NCBI GenBank assembly: GCA_002296655.1
Contig: DBIN01000019.1
Coordinates: 1 to 64,000 of the forward strand
Direction of reading: 5' to 3'
DNA length: 64,000 bases
DNA from: Acinetobacter sp. UBA801
Lineage (GTDB): Bacteria; Pseudomonadota; Gammaproteobacteria; Pseudomonadales; Moraxellaceae
The stretch's first letter is position 1, and each line of letters starts with the position of its first letter. Below the pieces are notes generated by a model. The model had not been told where the DNA came from. It was given only the letters and a program-made list of their open reading frames with translations, and searched no databases. Positions 36,026 through 46,223 of the stretch are shown here, piece after piece. The position numbers and the translations under genes were made by a program.

Positions 36026-37336
36026 ATGTCCGAACATCCTCAGGGACAAAAACATTGTTCATTTTGCGGTAAAACGCAGTCTGAAGTCGGGAAGCTGATT
36101 GCAGGCGAGGACGCATACATCTGTAATGAATGTGTGGACGTATGCTTAGACTTGGTTCAGACCAGTCAACAAGTTGAGTCGGGTGATTGGGCAACACGTC
36201 CATTGCCAAAACCACATGAAATTCGTGCTGCGCTAGACCAGTATGTGATTGGTCAGGACACTGCGAAAAAAACCTTATCGGTTGCAGTGTATAACCATTA
36301 CAAACGTCTGAAAGTGACCCAGCAAGGGCATAAGTCAGACGATACTGTCGAAATTTCAAAAAGTAACATCATGCTGGTTGGGCCAACAGGTTCGGGTAAA
36401 ACCTTACTTGCACAGACTTTGGCGCGCCTGTTGGATGTTCCTTTTGCAATGGCAGACGCAACCACATTAACCGAAGCGGGTTATGTGGGTGAAGATGTCG
36501 AAAATATCGTACAAAAGCTGTTGCAAAAAGCCGATTACGATGTAGAAAAAGCACAAAAAGGTATTATCTACATTGATGAGATTGACAAGATCACGCGTAA
36601 GTCTGAAAACCCATCGATTACCCGTGATGTGTCTGGTGAAGGTGTTCAGCAAGCTTTACTCAAAATGATTGAAGGTACGGTGGCTTCTATTCCTCCTCAA
36701 GGTGGACGTAAGCATCCACAGCAAGAATTCATTCAAATTGACACTTCAAATATTTTGTTTATTTGTGGTGGTGCCTTTTCTGGTTTAGAGAAAATTGTAC
36801 AGCAACGCCAAGAAAAAGGCGGTATTGGTTTTACCGCAGACGTGAAGAAAAAAGATGAAGGCAAGAAATTGTCTGATTTATTCCGTCAAGTAGAAGCAAC
36901 CGACTTGGTGAAATTTGGCTTAATTCCAGAGTTCATTGGTCGTTTACCTGTGATTGCAACGCTAGACGAACTAGATGAAGATGCATTGATGCAAATTCTG
37001 ACCGAGCCGAAAAATGCCTTAACCCGTCAGTATCAATACTTATTCGAGATGGAAAATGTCGATTTAGTCTTTGAAGATGCAGCGTTACGTGCAGTCGCGA
37101 AAAAAGCCCTTGAGCGTAATACGGGGGCGCGTGGTTTGCGTTCAATTCTGGAAAATGCCTTGCTCGAAACCATGTACGACTTACCAAGTCGTACCGATGT
37201 TGGCACGGTGGTGGTGACCAAAGCAGTGATTGAAGACGGTGCGAAGCCCGAATTTTTGCCTGAACGTCAGCCTCAAATAGAAGAGCCTGCAGCAGAAAAA
37301 ATTGACTTAAAAGTGTTAGACAGCAAAACTGCTTAA
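36026..37336 (+). CDS. clpX: ATP-dependent Clp protease ATP-binding subunit ClpX
   Basis: A 436-residue AAA+ unfoldase that recognises tagged substrates and threads them into ClpP. The N-terminal zinc-binding domain has C11-x2-C14 and CNECVDVC. The AAA core has Walker A GPTGSGKT, the pore loop GYVGED, Walker [10 protein letters not shown] and the ClpP-docking IGF loop (GIGF). ATG 36026 is preferred over GTG 36020 because GGAG lies five bases before it. Ends in a strong terminator. Confidence 0.97.
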   Translation: MSEHPQGQKHCSFCGKTQSEVGKLIAGEDAYICNECVDVCLDLVQTSQQVESGDWATRPLPKPHEIRAALDQYVIGQDTAKKTLSVAVYNHYKRLKVTQQGHKSDDTVEISKSNIMLVGPTGSGKTLLAQTLARLLDVPFAMADATTLTEAGYVGEDVENIVQKLLQKADYDVEKAQKGIIYIDEIDKITRKSENPSITRDVSGEGVQQALLKMIEGTVASIPPQGGRKHPQQEFIQIDTSNILFICGGAFSGLEKIVQQRQEKGGIGFTADVKKKDEGKKLSDLFRQVEATDLVKFGLIPEFIGRLPVIATLDELDEDALMQILTEPKNALTRQYQYLFEMENVDLVFEDAALRAVAKKALERNTGARGLRSILENALLETMYDLPSRTDVGTVVVTKAVIEDGAKPEFLPERQPQIEEPAAEKIDLKVLDSKTA

Positions 37337-37351
37337 TACGCTATTCGTCTG

Positions 37352-37388
37352 AAACGTGCCGAAACGCTAGGTTTCGGCACGTTTTTTA
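37352..37388 (+). terminator. clpPX terminator
   Basis: AAACGTGCCGAAAC/GTTTCGGCACGTTT, a 14-bp stem with a five-base loop, then a T-run. Confidence 0.92.
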
Positions 37389-37527
37389 TTGTCAAAAAAA
37401 TTAAGGCAGTGTTAATCTTAAGCCTAGGCGTGGATGCCTATTATTCAAAACAACAATTGCAAAATGAATTTGCAGCTTGATTTCAAAACTTGATTTACAA
37501 AAATAAGAAACGTAGCGAGGGATAGAC

Positions 37528-38244
37528 ATGCGTGGTGTCGCAATCTTGGTCGTGACCAGTTTAATGTTGCTGGGATGTCATGGCAAAAAAAACGTGGTGC
37601 AACAAACGCAACCACCCAGTACCTTAAAAGTTTTAAATTTAGAACAAAAACCGGGTTTTGTAGAACAGCACCGTTTGGGCATGATGACAATTGGTGGTTG
37701 GGTCAATCAAAAACTCGGGCAAAATTTTAAACCTGTTCAGGCACAACATGCTGATGCTGCCATCGTGTATTTATATCGCCCAGATTCCAAATGGAACAGA
37801 CAGGAAATTGTCGCAGCTAGTATGTTTATCAACAAACATCGGATTCCAAGTTTATTACACAATCATTATTATTGGATTGAATTGGCACCAGGTGCGTATC
37901 GTCTGAGTGTGAGCCGTCCTTTGGGGGCATTACATTTCCAAAAACCGAAATATTTGGATTTTCAGGTGCAGGCAGGACAGTCGTATTTTATTAAGTATGA
38001 TGAAGAAAACCTAAGTACCCGCAAAGAAGTTTCAGGGCCATTAATGCTTATGCCTGCAAGTACGGCACAACAGGAAATTGCATTTACTCAACTAAAAACA
38101 GAAAGCTATAACTTTGTTGCGGAAGATCAAAACACAGGCAAGTTGCGTAAAAAGCCACAAAAAATCAAGCATGAAAAATATGACCCTGCGGAAGATGTAC
38201 ATTTAACCCAACCCTTTAAATTGTGGGATCCGAGAACGTGGTAA
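37528..38244 (+). CDS. DUF2846-like lipoprotein
   Basis: 238 residues beginning with a lipoprotein signal (VVTSLMLLGC, lipobox Cys at about residue 17). The central part has the DUF2846-type pattern AAIVYLYRPDSKWNR...FINKHRIPSLLHNHYYWIEL-GAYRL (about residues 77-130), followed by a beta-rich stretch with QAGQSYFIKYDEE. The family is common in Gram-negative envelopes and of unknown role. The start has GAGGG seven bases upstream. The C-terminus (about 195-225) is basic and Lys-rich. Monocistronic, convergent with fumA. Confidence 0.75.
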   Translation: MRGVAILVVTSLMLLGCHGKKNVVQQTQPPSTLKVLNLEQKPGFVEQHRLGMMTIGGWVNQKLGQNFKPVQAQHADAAIVYLYRPDSKWNRQEIVAASMFINKHRIPSLLHNHYYWIELAPGAYRLSVSRPLGALHFQKPKYLDFQVQAGQSYFIKYDEENLSTRKEVSGPLMLMPASTAQQEIAFTQLKTESYNFVAEDQNTGKLRKKPQKIKHEKYDPAEDVHLTQPFKLWDPRTW

Positions 38245-38295
38245 GGGCTTGTATCTTTATCTCGCGCATCGCTTTCATTCATTTCTAACCCGCAT

Positions 38296-38325
38296 AAAAA
38301 AGCACCCTAAATTTGGGTGCTTTTT
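38296..38325. terminator. Bidirectional terminator between the DUF2846 gene and fumA
   Basis: AAAAAAGCACCC/GGGTGCTTTTT hairpin with T-runs in both directions. Confidence 0.88.
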
Positions 38326-38352
38326 GGTTTGGCTTATTGCTAAACTGGAATA

Positions 38353-39879
38353 TTATTCTGCCGTAGCATCTACAACAGGAATCTTGCCAATTTTAGCTTG
38401 CCAGATTTTTGGTGCAATCGCGTGGATCGATGTACCGTTGACATCAACCGCAACAGACACAGGCATATCTTCCACTTTGAATTTGTAGATTGCTTCCATA
38501 CCTAAGTCTTCAAAAGCAACTACTTCTGCTTCACGTACTGCTTTAGATACGAGGTAAGCTGCACCACCTACAGCCATCAGGTAAGTTGCTTTATGGTCTT
38601 TAATCGCTTCAATTGCTGCAGGACCACGATCTGCCTTACCAATCATACCGAACAAACCAGTGTGCTCTAAGACTTGGCGAGTGAATTTGTCCATACGAGT
38701 TGCCGTTGTTGGACCTGCAGGGCCAACGACCTCATCACCAACAGGATCGACAGGGCCAACGTAGTAAATGAATTTGCCTTTTAAGTCGACTGGTAATTCT
38801 TCACCATTGTTGATCATGTCAACCATGCGTTTATGCGCAGCATCACGACCTGTGTAAATCGTACCGTTTAATAACAACGTATCGCCCGGCTGCCAAGAGT
38901 TCATTTCTTCTTGGGTAATGTTGTCTAAATCTACACGTTTAGATTTAGAAGAGTCCCAAGTTACTTCTGGGTAGTCTTCAAGTTTAGGCGCTTGAATATG
39001 CGCTACACCTGAACCATCTAACTGGAAGTGTGCGTGACGAGTTGCCGCACAGTTTGGAATCATGCCCACTGGTTTTCCTGCAGCGTGGCAAGGGTAGTCT
39101 TTGATTTTAATATCCAAAACTGTAGTTAAGCCGCCTAAACCTTGTGCACCAATACCAAGTGCGTTCACTTTCTCGAAGATCTCGATACGGAGTTCTTCCA
39201 TTTTGTTTTGTGGGCCACGACGTAATAATTCGTCCATGTTGATTTCTTCCATGAGTGCTTCTTTGGCAAGCATCATGGCTTTTTCAGCAGTACCACCAAT
39301 ACCAATACCCAACATACCTGGCGGACACCAGCCTGCACCCATAGTCGGTACAGTTTTAAGTACCCAATCTACAATTGAGTCGGATGGGTTCAACATTGCT
39401 AATTTAGATTTGTTTTCTGAACCACCACCTTTAGCAGCAACAGTAATATCAACTTTGTTACCTGGAACGAGTTTGTAGTGAATCACTGCAGGGGTGTTGT
39501 CTTTGGTATTTTTACGACCAAATGCAGGATCAGCCAATACTGATGCACGAAGTACGTTTGAGTTTTCTAGATAACCTTGACGCACACCTTCGTTAATCGC
39601 ATCATCCAAGCTCATCGTTAAATCAAATTTAACGTCTAAACCCACTTCAAGGAATACGTTTACGATACCAGTATCTTGACAGATTGGACGATGACCCTCT
39701 GCACACATACGTGAGTTAATTAAGATCTGTGCAATCGCATCTTTCGCTGCTTTGTTTTCTTCACGATCATAAGCACGGCTCATCGCTTGGATGAAGTCTT
39801 GTGGATGATAGTAGGAAATAAACTGAAGCGCGTCTTTGATCGAAGTGATCAAGTCATCTTGCTTGATAATAGTTGTCAT
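38353..39879 (-). CDS. fumA: Class I (iron-sulfur) fumarate hydratase
   Basis: A 508-residue [4Fe-4S] fumarase that interconverts fumarate and malate in the TCA cycle. The N-terminal alpha domain carries cluster-ligand cysteines in RPICQDTGI (about residue 66) and later GGWCPPGMLGIGIGG-like (GAGWCPPG) and NCAATRH segments. The C-terminal beta domain has YVGPVDPVGDEVVGPAGPTTATRMD and AVGGAAYLV. It is the oxygen-sensitive enzyme type; no FumC lies in this window. Divergent from the methyltransferase gene across about 235 bp that must hold both promoters. Confidence 0.95.
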   Translation of the reverse strand: MTTIIKQDDLITSIKDALQFISYYHPQDFIQAMSRAYDREENKAAKDAIAQILINSRMCAEGHRPICQDTGIVNVFLEVGLDVKFDLTMSLDDAINEGVRQGYLENSNVLRASVLADPAFGRKNTKDNTPAVIHYKLVPGNKVDITVAAKGGGSENKSKLAMLNPSDSIVDWVLKTVPTMGAGWCPPGMLGIGIGGTAEKAMMLAKEALMEEINMDELLRRGPQNKMEELRIEIFEKVNALGIGAQGLGGLTTVLDIKIKDYPCHAAGKPVGMIPNCAATRHAHFQLDGSGVAHIQAPKLEDYPEVTWDSSKSKRVDLDNITQEEMNSWQPGDTLLLNGTIYTGRDAAHKRMVDMINNGEELPVDLKGKFIYYVGPVDPVGDEVVGPAGPTTATRMDKFTRQVLEHTGLFGMIGKADRGPAAIEAIKDHKATYLMAVGGAAYLVSKAVREAEVVAFEDLGMEAIYKFKVEDMPVSVAVDVNGTSIHAIAPKIWQAKIGKIPVVDATAE

Positions 39880-40114
39880 ATCAAAAATCTCTTGAGCGGG
39901 CGGATAGCTAGCGGGCTAAATTATAAGACAAAATGCAGCAATTGTGGGCACTTTGATCAAGCTTTGGGCGAAAGTTTAATAACAGTCGTCAGCTTGAGAG
40001 AGTCTGTGAAATATCCAAAAAATATGTCGCCAAAACGCGCCATCATTTTGCTGTTCTAGCTGCACAAATTCAGCTATGTTAAAAGACTTCTTTTCGATGA
40101 TGTTTGGGATAAAT

Positions 40115-40726
40115 ATGAATGATTCCGACTATTTAGCTGCTCAGATTATCTCTATTTATCGACGGCATGCAAAAGCGTGGACAGACTTGCGCGGTCAGTT
40201 GTTATATGAAAAAGCTTGGCTGGATCGTTTTCTTGATTTTTTGCCTGCTCAGGCCAAAATTTTAGATTTAGGCTGTGGTTCGGGGCGTCCAATTGCAGCG
40301 TATCTACTACAACACGGGCATAGGCTTACAGGTGTGGATAGTTCAGACACCATGCTGGAAATGGCACGAGAACATTTTCCTACACAGTGTTGGATTGAAG
40401 CCGATATGCGCTCGGTGAACTTGAATCAGTGCTTTGATGGTATTTTGGCGTGGGATAGTTTTTTTCATTTAACGCCAAACGATCAGCGCTGCATGTTCGA
40501 GAAATTTGCGCAATGCTCTACCACCAATACGGTTCTCATGTTTAGCAGCGGACCTGCTACGGGCGAGACGATTGGGGATATGCTTGGTGAGGCACTTTAT
40601 CATGCCAGTTTATCGCAGGATGAATACCGTCAATTGTTAGTACAACATGGGTTTAAGGTAGTGGATATGCAGGCTGAAGATCAGGACTGTGCCGGGCATA
40701 CGGTGTGGTTGGCACAGAAGTTGTGA
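40115..40726 (+). CDS. Class I SAM-dependent methyltransferase
   Basis: About 203 residues from ATG 40115; in-frame ATGs at 40076, 40097 and 40100 are possible, and none has a strong ribosome site. The SAM-binding motif I is clear (KILDLGCGSGRPIAAYL, about residues 46-62), followed by LTGVDSSDTMLEMAREHFP and the motif IV-like FDGILAWDSFFHL. The substrate is not identifiable; small-molecule methylation is typical of this subgroup. It is the last gene before a 550-bp stretch with decayed DNA. Confidence 0.8.
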   Translation: MNDSDYLAAQIISIYRRHAKAWTDLRGQLLYEKAWLDRFLDFLPAQAKILDLGCGSGRPIAAYLLQHGHRLTGVDSSDTMLEMAREHFPTQCWIEADMRSVNLNQCFDGILAWDSFFHLTPNDQRCMFEKFAQCSTTNTVLMFSSGPATGETIGDMLGEALYHASLSQDEYRQLLVQHGFKVVDMQAEDQDCAGHTVWLAQKL

Positions 40727-40795
40727 TTTAGTCATGCTAAATAATAATGTGGAACAATGATTGAGAATTGAGCGTGTAACGTGAAAAATCATATA

Positions 40796-40824
40796 AAAAA
40801 GCCCATTCGAGGGTGAGTGGGTTG
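40796..40824 (-). terminator. Weak terminator-like hairpin
   Basis: On the minus strand AACCCA...TGGGCT (6 bp) is followed by TTTTTT. No intact minus-strand gene precedes it, so it may be a relic of the decayed transposase element just upstream on that strand. Confidence 0.35.
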
Positions 40825-40895
40825 TAAAATAGGTTTTAATGTATTGATTTATAATGATAATTTTTATAATGTGTATTATGTTGATTTTAGGAATC

Positions 40896-41133
40896 TTAAA
40901 TTACCTCGAATTCTGTTTTAGCAAATGATTCCATAATTTGAATAAGGGCTTTGAAATTATTACATTGAGAGCATGTGTACCAGATGGAGATAAAGATAAT
41001 TTCTGAAAGGGAGTAAGTTTCCCTGTCAGGTTCTTGGATAGCGGGGACTATGTTTTATAAATTTCCAATAATTTGCTTCAAATTTAAGAAAAAAGTCATC
41101 AAGCACGCAGAATAATTCGGTATTATTAGACAT
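40896..41133 (-). pseudogene. Decayed IS982-like transposase fragment (5' part, frameshifted)
   Basis: Reading the minus strand from ATG 41133 gives about 35 residues beginning SNNTELFCVLDDFFLKFEA, which resembles the N-terminus of IS982-family DDE transposases. The frame then meets a TGA at about 41026. One base out of frame the sequence continues as RETYSLSEIIFISIWYTCS and on to a TAA at 40896, matching the next part of the same family (LSEI...NFKAL). Only about a quarter of a normal transposase remains, with no catalytic core and no inverted repeats that I can see. Family call rests on recalled similarity. Confidence 0.55.
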
Positions 41134-41282
41134 GAGGGCTAGAGCTTAAGGTTTAACTTGGTAATTCAACTACTGGCTTTCATCCTCCTATTTATTAAGG
41201 CAATTTCTTATCTGCTATTCGAGTTAATTACGTGATTTAGATATATTTATTTAATTAAAACACAATAATTTAGGGAATGAAG

Positions 41283-41815
41283 ATGGAGTATTATTTTTTT
41301 GCTTCTTTAAGTGTAATTGGATTGCTCAGTCTTAGTCCACTAGTTCAAGCAAACCCTACCCAAGGTTACTGCCAGACAGTTGATGACAGTGTATGCGGTT
41401 GGGGGATAGCAGTAGTTATCAGCCACAATATTGGTATGCTGGTGTTGCTTACGACCCGAAGAATGGCATATTTTCGATCTATACAGCCACATCGCGTGAA
41501 CTGGCTATGCGCTCAGCAGCAAAAGAGTGCAAACAAATAAATGAGAATCAAAGAAGATGCTCCGAGCTTATTTCTAGTGTTTCTGGATACACAAAAGACA
41601 AAGAGCCTGGTACAGTGATTACCAAAGGACAACGTCCAGACGGTACATTCCAACTGAATCTTAGATACGGTTTAAATGGTCAGAAAACATTTTTCCCATC
41701 AAACTCTTATTCTGAAAAGAATGCCGAAGTGATTGGAATGGAGGATTGTGTGAACAAATATAAACTCAGCAATTGTGAGATTGTTTATAAAAATATACTA
41801 CTTTTTAAAACATAA
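41283..41815 (+). pseudogene. DUF4189-like secreted protein, frameshifted in a G-run
   Basis: A signal peptide (MEYYFFASLSVIGLLSLSPLVQA) leads into a mature start NPTQGYC...VCGWG. The frame then breaks at the GGGGG tract 41401-41405 and runs to a stop at 41538-41540. The continuation lies in the +1 frame as DSSSYQPQYWYAGVAYDPKNG...SRELAMRSAAKEC, the DUF4189 pattern of aromatic-GVAY plus a Cys-terminated helix, and runs to 41815. One extra G in the tract would restore a single protein of about 177 residues. It is a mutation, a phase-variable tract or a sequencing error. ATG 41283 has AGGGA six bases upstream. Confidence 0.7.
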
Positions 41816-41820
41816 CACAT

Positions 41821-41853
41821 AAAAAACCACCCAATTTTTCAATCAGGTGGTTT
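41821..41853 (-). terminator. pta terminator
   Basis: AAACCACC/GGTGGTTT stem with a 14-base loop, followed on the minus strand by TTTTTT, 21 bp after the pta stop. It also faces the convergent DUF4189 gene. Confidence 0.7.
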
Positions 41854-41873
41854 GTAAAACTTAACTTTACGAA

Positions 41874-44015
41874 TTATTGAGCTGCTTGTTGCTCTGCCTG
41901 AATCGCAGTCAATGCAATGGTAAACACAATGTCATCTACCAATGCACCGCGGGATAAGTCATTCACTGGCTTATTCAAGCCTTGTAGCATTGGACCAACA
42001 CTCACCACATTGGCAGAACGCTGTACTGCCTTATACGTCGTATTACCTGTGTTTAAGTCAGGGAAGATGAATACATTGGCACGACCTGCAACTTGAGAGT
42101 TCGGTGCTTTAGAGCGACCAACACTTTCAACTGATGCCGCATCGTACTGTAATGGACCATCAATCAGTAAGTCAGGACGACGTTGTTTCGCAATTTCAGT
42201 TGCTTTCGCAACTTTTTCGACGTCAGCACCTGCACCTGAAGTACCCGTTGAGTAAGAAATCATGGCAATACGTGGGTCAATACCAAACGCTTTTGCAGAG
42301 TCTGCAGACTGAATCGCAATTTCAGCCAATTGTTCTGCATCTGGGTCTGGGTTAATCGCACAGTCACCGTACACATAGACTTCATCAGGTAACAGCATAA
42401 AGAATATTGAAGATACCAATGAATATTCAGGTGCAGTTTTAATGAGCTGGAACGCAGGGCGAACGGTATTCGCTGTCGTATGTACAGCACCAGACACCAA
42501 ACCATCAACCTCATCAAGTGCCAACATCATCGTACCTAATACGACAGTGTCTTGCAGCTGTTCACGTGCTTGATCTTCAGTGAGTTTGCCTTTACGCATT
42601 TCCACCATTTTTTCGACATAATTTTCACGAACCAAGTCAGGATCAATGATTTCTAAGTCGTGTGGAAGCTCTATACCACGTGCTTTGGCAACATCAACCA
42701 CCGCTTCTGGTTTTGCCAATAATACGCAGTGGGCAATACCACGTGATTGACAAATCGCTGCAGCTTGAACGGTACGCGGCTCATCACCCTCTGGAAGCAC
42801 GATACGTTTTTTAGCTGCGATTGATTTTTGCACCAATTCATGACGGAACGCAGAAGGCGATAACCGTGGTTTGTACGAATCGCTAATTAAATGAGACAAC
42901 CACTCTTGATTGATGTGGCTAGCTACAAAACGGGTAACTTGTTCTGCTCGTTCAGTATCATCTACAGGAATTTCGTTGCTCAGATTTAACAACTGTTGCG
43001 CTGTTTCAAATGTGCTCAACTTAGTATGTAAAATTGGCAAGCCATTTTTTATTGCCGCTTGGCAGAATTCTAAAGCTTGTGCGCTTGGCGCTTTTTGTTC
43101 AGTTAACACCAAACCTGCAAGTGGAATACCATTACTGCTGGCTAAGCTACTGGCAAGCAATACATCGACACGGTCAGAACCACTGATAATCAGTTCGCCT
43201 GCTACGAATTTATGCATTTCGTGTTCAATATTCGATGCAATTAAGCTGCTGTGTAATACACGACGCTGTGCTGCTTCACCTTGGTTAATCCATTCTGCTG
43301 AAATGTGCGCAGCCAAATCAGACATGCGTGGTACACTTAAAGTGTTGCTAAAAGGAACTAAGCCAATCACTGGCATGCAGTCTTTACCAATCATTGGATG
43401 TGTGGTTTGAATTTTGCTGACAAACTGGTTGGTGTCGCTAATTAAACGTAAACTTGGATCAAGCGTAACAGGAATTTGTGCAGAATCTTCTGGCAAACCT
43501 TTGGTACGCATGAACAATACGCCCGCAGTACGTTCACCAGACGCACCACCAAAGAAACGTAATTGATTGTCTACTTTTGACGCTGTTTTAACGGGGTTGT
43601 TGATGTCGGCATTGCTGACAATAATGACTTTCGCATCTAGTGCTTTGGCCAAATTTGCATTCAATTCAGTTGCAAATGGATCACGTCCGTTTGGTAAAAC
43701 CCCTTCTACAATAATGATATCGTGATGTTTAGAAATTTCACGATGTAAACGGACTGCATCTTCAAGCAATTCGTCATTTTCATCATTTTTTAAACGCTCA
43801 GTCAGCGCAGCATAAGTAATTGGTTCAACCGTTTCATGCTTGAACAGATGACGATACAATGCCGTCGTGCGGTCTGCTTCAGGCTGTAATTCTTGTGAAA
43901 ATGGTTTTAAGAAACCAGCTTTTATACCTTGGCATTCCAAAGCGTAAATTAAACCTAAACATGCTGATGTTAAACCAACACCAATTTCTGTAGGAACCAA
44001 AAGTATTGTTTTCAT
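41874..44015 (-). CDS. pta: Phosphate acetyltransferase (long, three-domain form)
   Basis: 713 residues converting acetyl-CoA and phosphate to acetyl-phosphate. The N-terminal P-loop-like domain begins ILLVPTEIGVGLTSACLGL (residues 4-22), a central DRTGG domain (about 210-330) follows, and the catalytic PTA domain occupies about 385-710 (KRIVLPEGDEPRTVQAA, YSTGTSGAGADVEKV, FPDLNTGNTTYKAVQRSA). Length equals the E. coli enzyme (714). It lies 55 bp downstream of ackA on the same strand, so ackA-pta forms one operon making and using acetyl-phosphate. Confidence 0.96.
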   Translation of the reverse strand: MKTILLVPTEIGVGLTSACLGLIYALECQGIKAGFLKPFSQELQPEADRTTALYRHLFKHETVEPITYAALTERLKNDENDELLEDAVRLHREISKHHDIIIVEGVLPNGRDPFATELNANLAKALDAKVIIVSNADINNPVKTASKVDNQLRFFGGASGERTAGVLFMRTKGLPEDSAQIPVTLDPSLRLISDTNQFVSKIQTTHPMIGKDCMPVIGLVPFSNTLSVPRMSDLAAHISAEWINQGEAAQRRVLHSSLIASNIEHEMHKFVAGELIISGSDRVDVLLASSLASSNGIPLAGLVLTEQKAPSAQALEFCQAAIKNGLPILHTKLSTFETAQQLLNLSNEIPVDDTERAEQVTRFVASHINQEWLSHLISDSYKPRLSPSAFRHELVQKSIAAKKRIVLPEGDEPRTVQAAAICQSRGIAHCVLLAKPEAVVDVAKARGIELPHDLEIIDPDLVRENYVEKMVEMRKGKLTEDQAREQLQDTVVLGTMMLALDEVDGLVSGAVHTTANTVRPAFQLIKTAPEYSLVSSIFFMLLPDEVYVYGDCAINPDPDAEQLAEIAIQSADSAKAFGIDPRIAMISYSTGTSGAGADVEKVAKATEIAKQRRPDLLIDGPLQYDAASVESVGRSKAPNSQVAGRANVFIFPDLNTGNTTYKAVQRSANVVSVGPMLQGLNKPVNDLSRGALVDDIVFTIALTAIQAEQQAAQ

Positions 44016-44070
44016 AATTTTTTCTAGATCGTAAAGGGACTGATTGAAAGTGGCTGAGCACTACGATTGC

Positions 44071-45288
44071 TTAAGCAATCGCAGCGTCACATTCAGACTT
44101 TTTTGCAGCTGACTTTAGCTCCTCTGCAACTTGCGCAGTTTCTTTCGCAATACGGCCTTCTTCGTCAGTTGGTACAACCCAAATTTGTGGGCCACCTGTG
44201 CCTGCATCAATACGACCTTCGGTACCGCGTTTTAAGCTGTCATTGCGTTCTTTACTGAAGTTAAAGCCGAAGTGTGGCAAGTAAGCGACCGTTTTTTCAC
44301 GGATGTAAGCAGAGTTTTCGCCAATACCGCCTGTGAAGAATAAGCCATCTAAGCGTGGTAAACCACAGCTAAGTGCAGCTAAAGATTTAGCTAAACGGTA
44401 GCAGAATACTTCAATGGCAAGCGTTGCATCTTCGTTACCTTGTTCAGATGCTTCAATCAGGGTACGCATGTCATTCGATAGGCCTGACAAACCAAGTAAA
44501 CCACTTTGACTGTTTAGCATTTTGTCAATTTTGTAAATATCCCAACCTAAGTTACTTGCAAGGAAGCTGTGTAAGCTTGGGTCTACATCACCACTACGCG
44601 TACCCATCACCAAACCTTCAAGTGGGGTTAAGCCCATAGACGTATCTACGCTTTCACCATTCCAAATTGCACAAGTCGAGCTACCATTGCCTAAGTGAGC
44701 AGTTAACCAGCCACCTTGTTTAAAGCTGCCAGCCAACTCTGAACCGCGCTCTGAAACGTATGCATGGCTTGTGCCGTGGAAGCCATAACGACGTACGTTG
44801 TGGTCGGTATATAGGAATTTAGGTACTGCATAACGGTAAGCATGTGCAGGCATCGTTTGGTGGAATGCAGTATCAAATACAGCCACTTGTGGAAGTTCAG
44901 GGAACAAACGCATTGTTGCTTGAATACCTACCAAGTGTGCAGGGTTGTGTAAAGGTGCAAGCGGAGTTGCTTCACGAATACGTTGTACGATTTCTTCGGT
45001 TAATAATTCTGCTTTGGTTAAAGTACCGCCGTGTACAACGCGGTGACCAATGGCTTGTGGCTTATATTGAGATAAGCGACCAAGAATAGTTTCCAATGCT
45101 TTTTCATGGTCAGCATGTGGAATAGAAAGTTCGAGCGGCTCACCACCTGAGGTAATGCCTTTAATGCGCGCATCAGCAGAACCTAGATTTTCTGCCAAAC
45201 CAAAGATACGATCCCCAACGCTTTCAGATACAAGCGCATATTTGATAGAAGAAGATCCGCAGTTAATCACTAATACTGATGTAGTCAC
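44071..45288 (-). CDS. ackA: Acetate kinase
   Basis: A 405-residue ASKHA-fold kinase that interconverts acetyl-phosphate + ADP and acetate + ATP. The N-terminal [15 protein letters not shown] phosphate loop, GHRVVHGG with the catalytic His region, [21 protein letters not shown] and FTGGIGENS are intact. The start is the GTG at 45288; there is no closer ATG and only a weak ribosome site. First gene of ackA-pta; the 340 bp upstream should contain its promoter. Confidence 0.96.
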   Translation of the reverse strand: MTTSVLVINCGSSSIKYALVSESVGDRIFGLAENLGSADARIKGITSGGEPLELSIPHADHEKALETILGRLSQYKPQAIGHRVVHGGTLTKAELLTEEIVQRIREATPLAPLHNPAHLVGIQATMRLFPELPQVAVFDTAFHQTMPAHAYRYAVPKFLYTDHNVRRYGFHGTSHAYVSERGSELAGSFKQGGWLTAHLGNGSSTCAIWNGESVDTSMGLTPLEGLVMGTRSGDVDPSLHSFLASNLGWDIYKIDKMLNSQSGLLGLSGLSNDMRTLIEASEQGNEDATLAIEVFCYRLAKSLAALSCGLPRLDGLFFTGGIGENSAYIREKTVAYLPHFGFNFSKERNDSLKRGTEGRIDAGTGGPQIWVVPTDEEGRIAKETAQVAEELKSAAKKSECDAAIA

Positions 45289-45628
45289 TTTTATGTACCC
45301 GAATTCTAATTGAAGTTATCCCTAGTCAATCAAGCTGCATTGCAATATATGGCAAATGGCAATCTATTGTGTTGCAATCTTGATCATTACGTATGTTTTA
45401 TCATGGGTTTTTTATTGCTCCTAGATAGACTTTAGGAGATTAGACTTAAGCATTATCGACCATGAAATCAGAAATAATTAAAATTTATCAGTCCGAAACT
45501 TTCATTTTTCCATGAAATGATGGTCTAAAATTTCTGCTTAATTCCTGTTGTATTCTCTTAACATAGCACACTTCATTCTGCAGGCGAGTGGCAAACTGTT
45601 TTAAATTATTTCCTCAACTTTTGTCAGT
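45289..45628. other. Intergenic region upstream of ackA, no gene seen
   Basis: 340 bp, AT-rich. I find no coding frame. There is a small CTCCTA/TAGGAG hairpin (45419-45438) and a repeated CCATGAAAT (about 45460 and 45511), which may be regulatory. It should hold the ackA promoter on the minus strand. Confidence 0.4.
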
Positions 45629-46045
45629 TTATTTTGATTTGGCAGCGTATTTAATTTCTGACCAACGGACAATCACATAAGCAATCAGCGCCACCATAAA
45701 AAACACCAACATCATCCACGCCAAGCCTTGTAAGGTTTCAATAATCGTGCGGTAAATTTCCAGTACCCAGCGTTCTTGCGTCAGTTCAATCACAATTCTT
45801 TTGTCATTTTCGGCATAAGTAAGTGGCGTAATGTATTTTTCCATATCGTAAATACGAATGCCTGAAGATGTACCGACCACCATGCCTGCAAATTTAGTGT
45901 ACTTTGCCCATGCTTCATGAATTGGGTCGTGAATGATGCGTGCCAAAATTGCATTGATGGAGTTAGAAAACAAACGCATGACAATGAATGACACCAGCAG
46001 AGCCAAAGCAAAGGTACTAATAATCAAATAATAAAACATAAGCAT
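45629..46045 (-). CDS. Two-helix membrane protein, unknown
   Basis: 138 residues. There is an N-terminal membrane helix (about residues 3-25), a soluble middle of about 80 residues with AWAKYTKFAGMVVGTSSGIRIYDMEKYI and EERWVLEIYRTIIETLQG-like segments, and a second helix (about 108-128, LAWMMLVFFMVALIAYVIV). The middle portion is probably periplasmic or cytoplasmic depending on orientation. I recognise no family. ATG 46045 follows AGAG by five bases; GTG 46051 and ATG 46039 are alternatives. Stands alone between ackA and proA. Confidence 0.6.
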   Translation of the reverse strand: MLMFYYLIISTFALALLVSFIVMRLFSNSINAILARIIHDPIHEAWAKYTKFAGMVVGTSSGIRIYDMEKYITPLTYAENDKRIVIELTQERWVLEIYRTIIETLQGLAWMMLVFFMVALIAYVIVRWSEIKYAAKSK

Positions 46046-46159
46046 CGCCACTCTTTTTGATGATTTTTCTAATCGTGATGGTGTTTCTATTTTAGGTGAG
46101 CTGGGGGTAGAAATGTGTAGTCGAACTGTGTCTTAAAATAGTGTGTTCAAAAGAATTGA

Positions 46160-46192
46160 ATAATGTTCAGCTTACTGTGAAACTGAACATTA
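46160..46192 (-). terminator. proA terminator-like hairpin
   Basis: ATAATGTTCAG/CTGAACATTAT, 11 bp with an 11-base loop, 32 bp after the proA stop. The minus-strand T-tail (TTCAATTCTTTT) is interrupted. Confidence 0.6.
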
Positions 46193-46223
46193 TGTTTGGC
46201 TATTACAAAATTACAGATTGATT

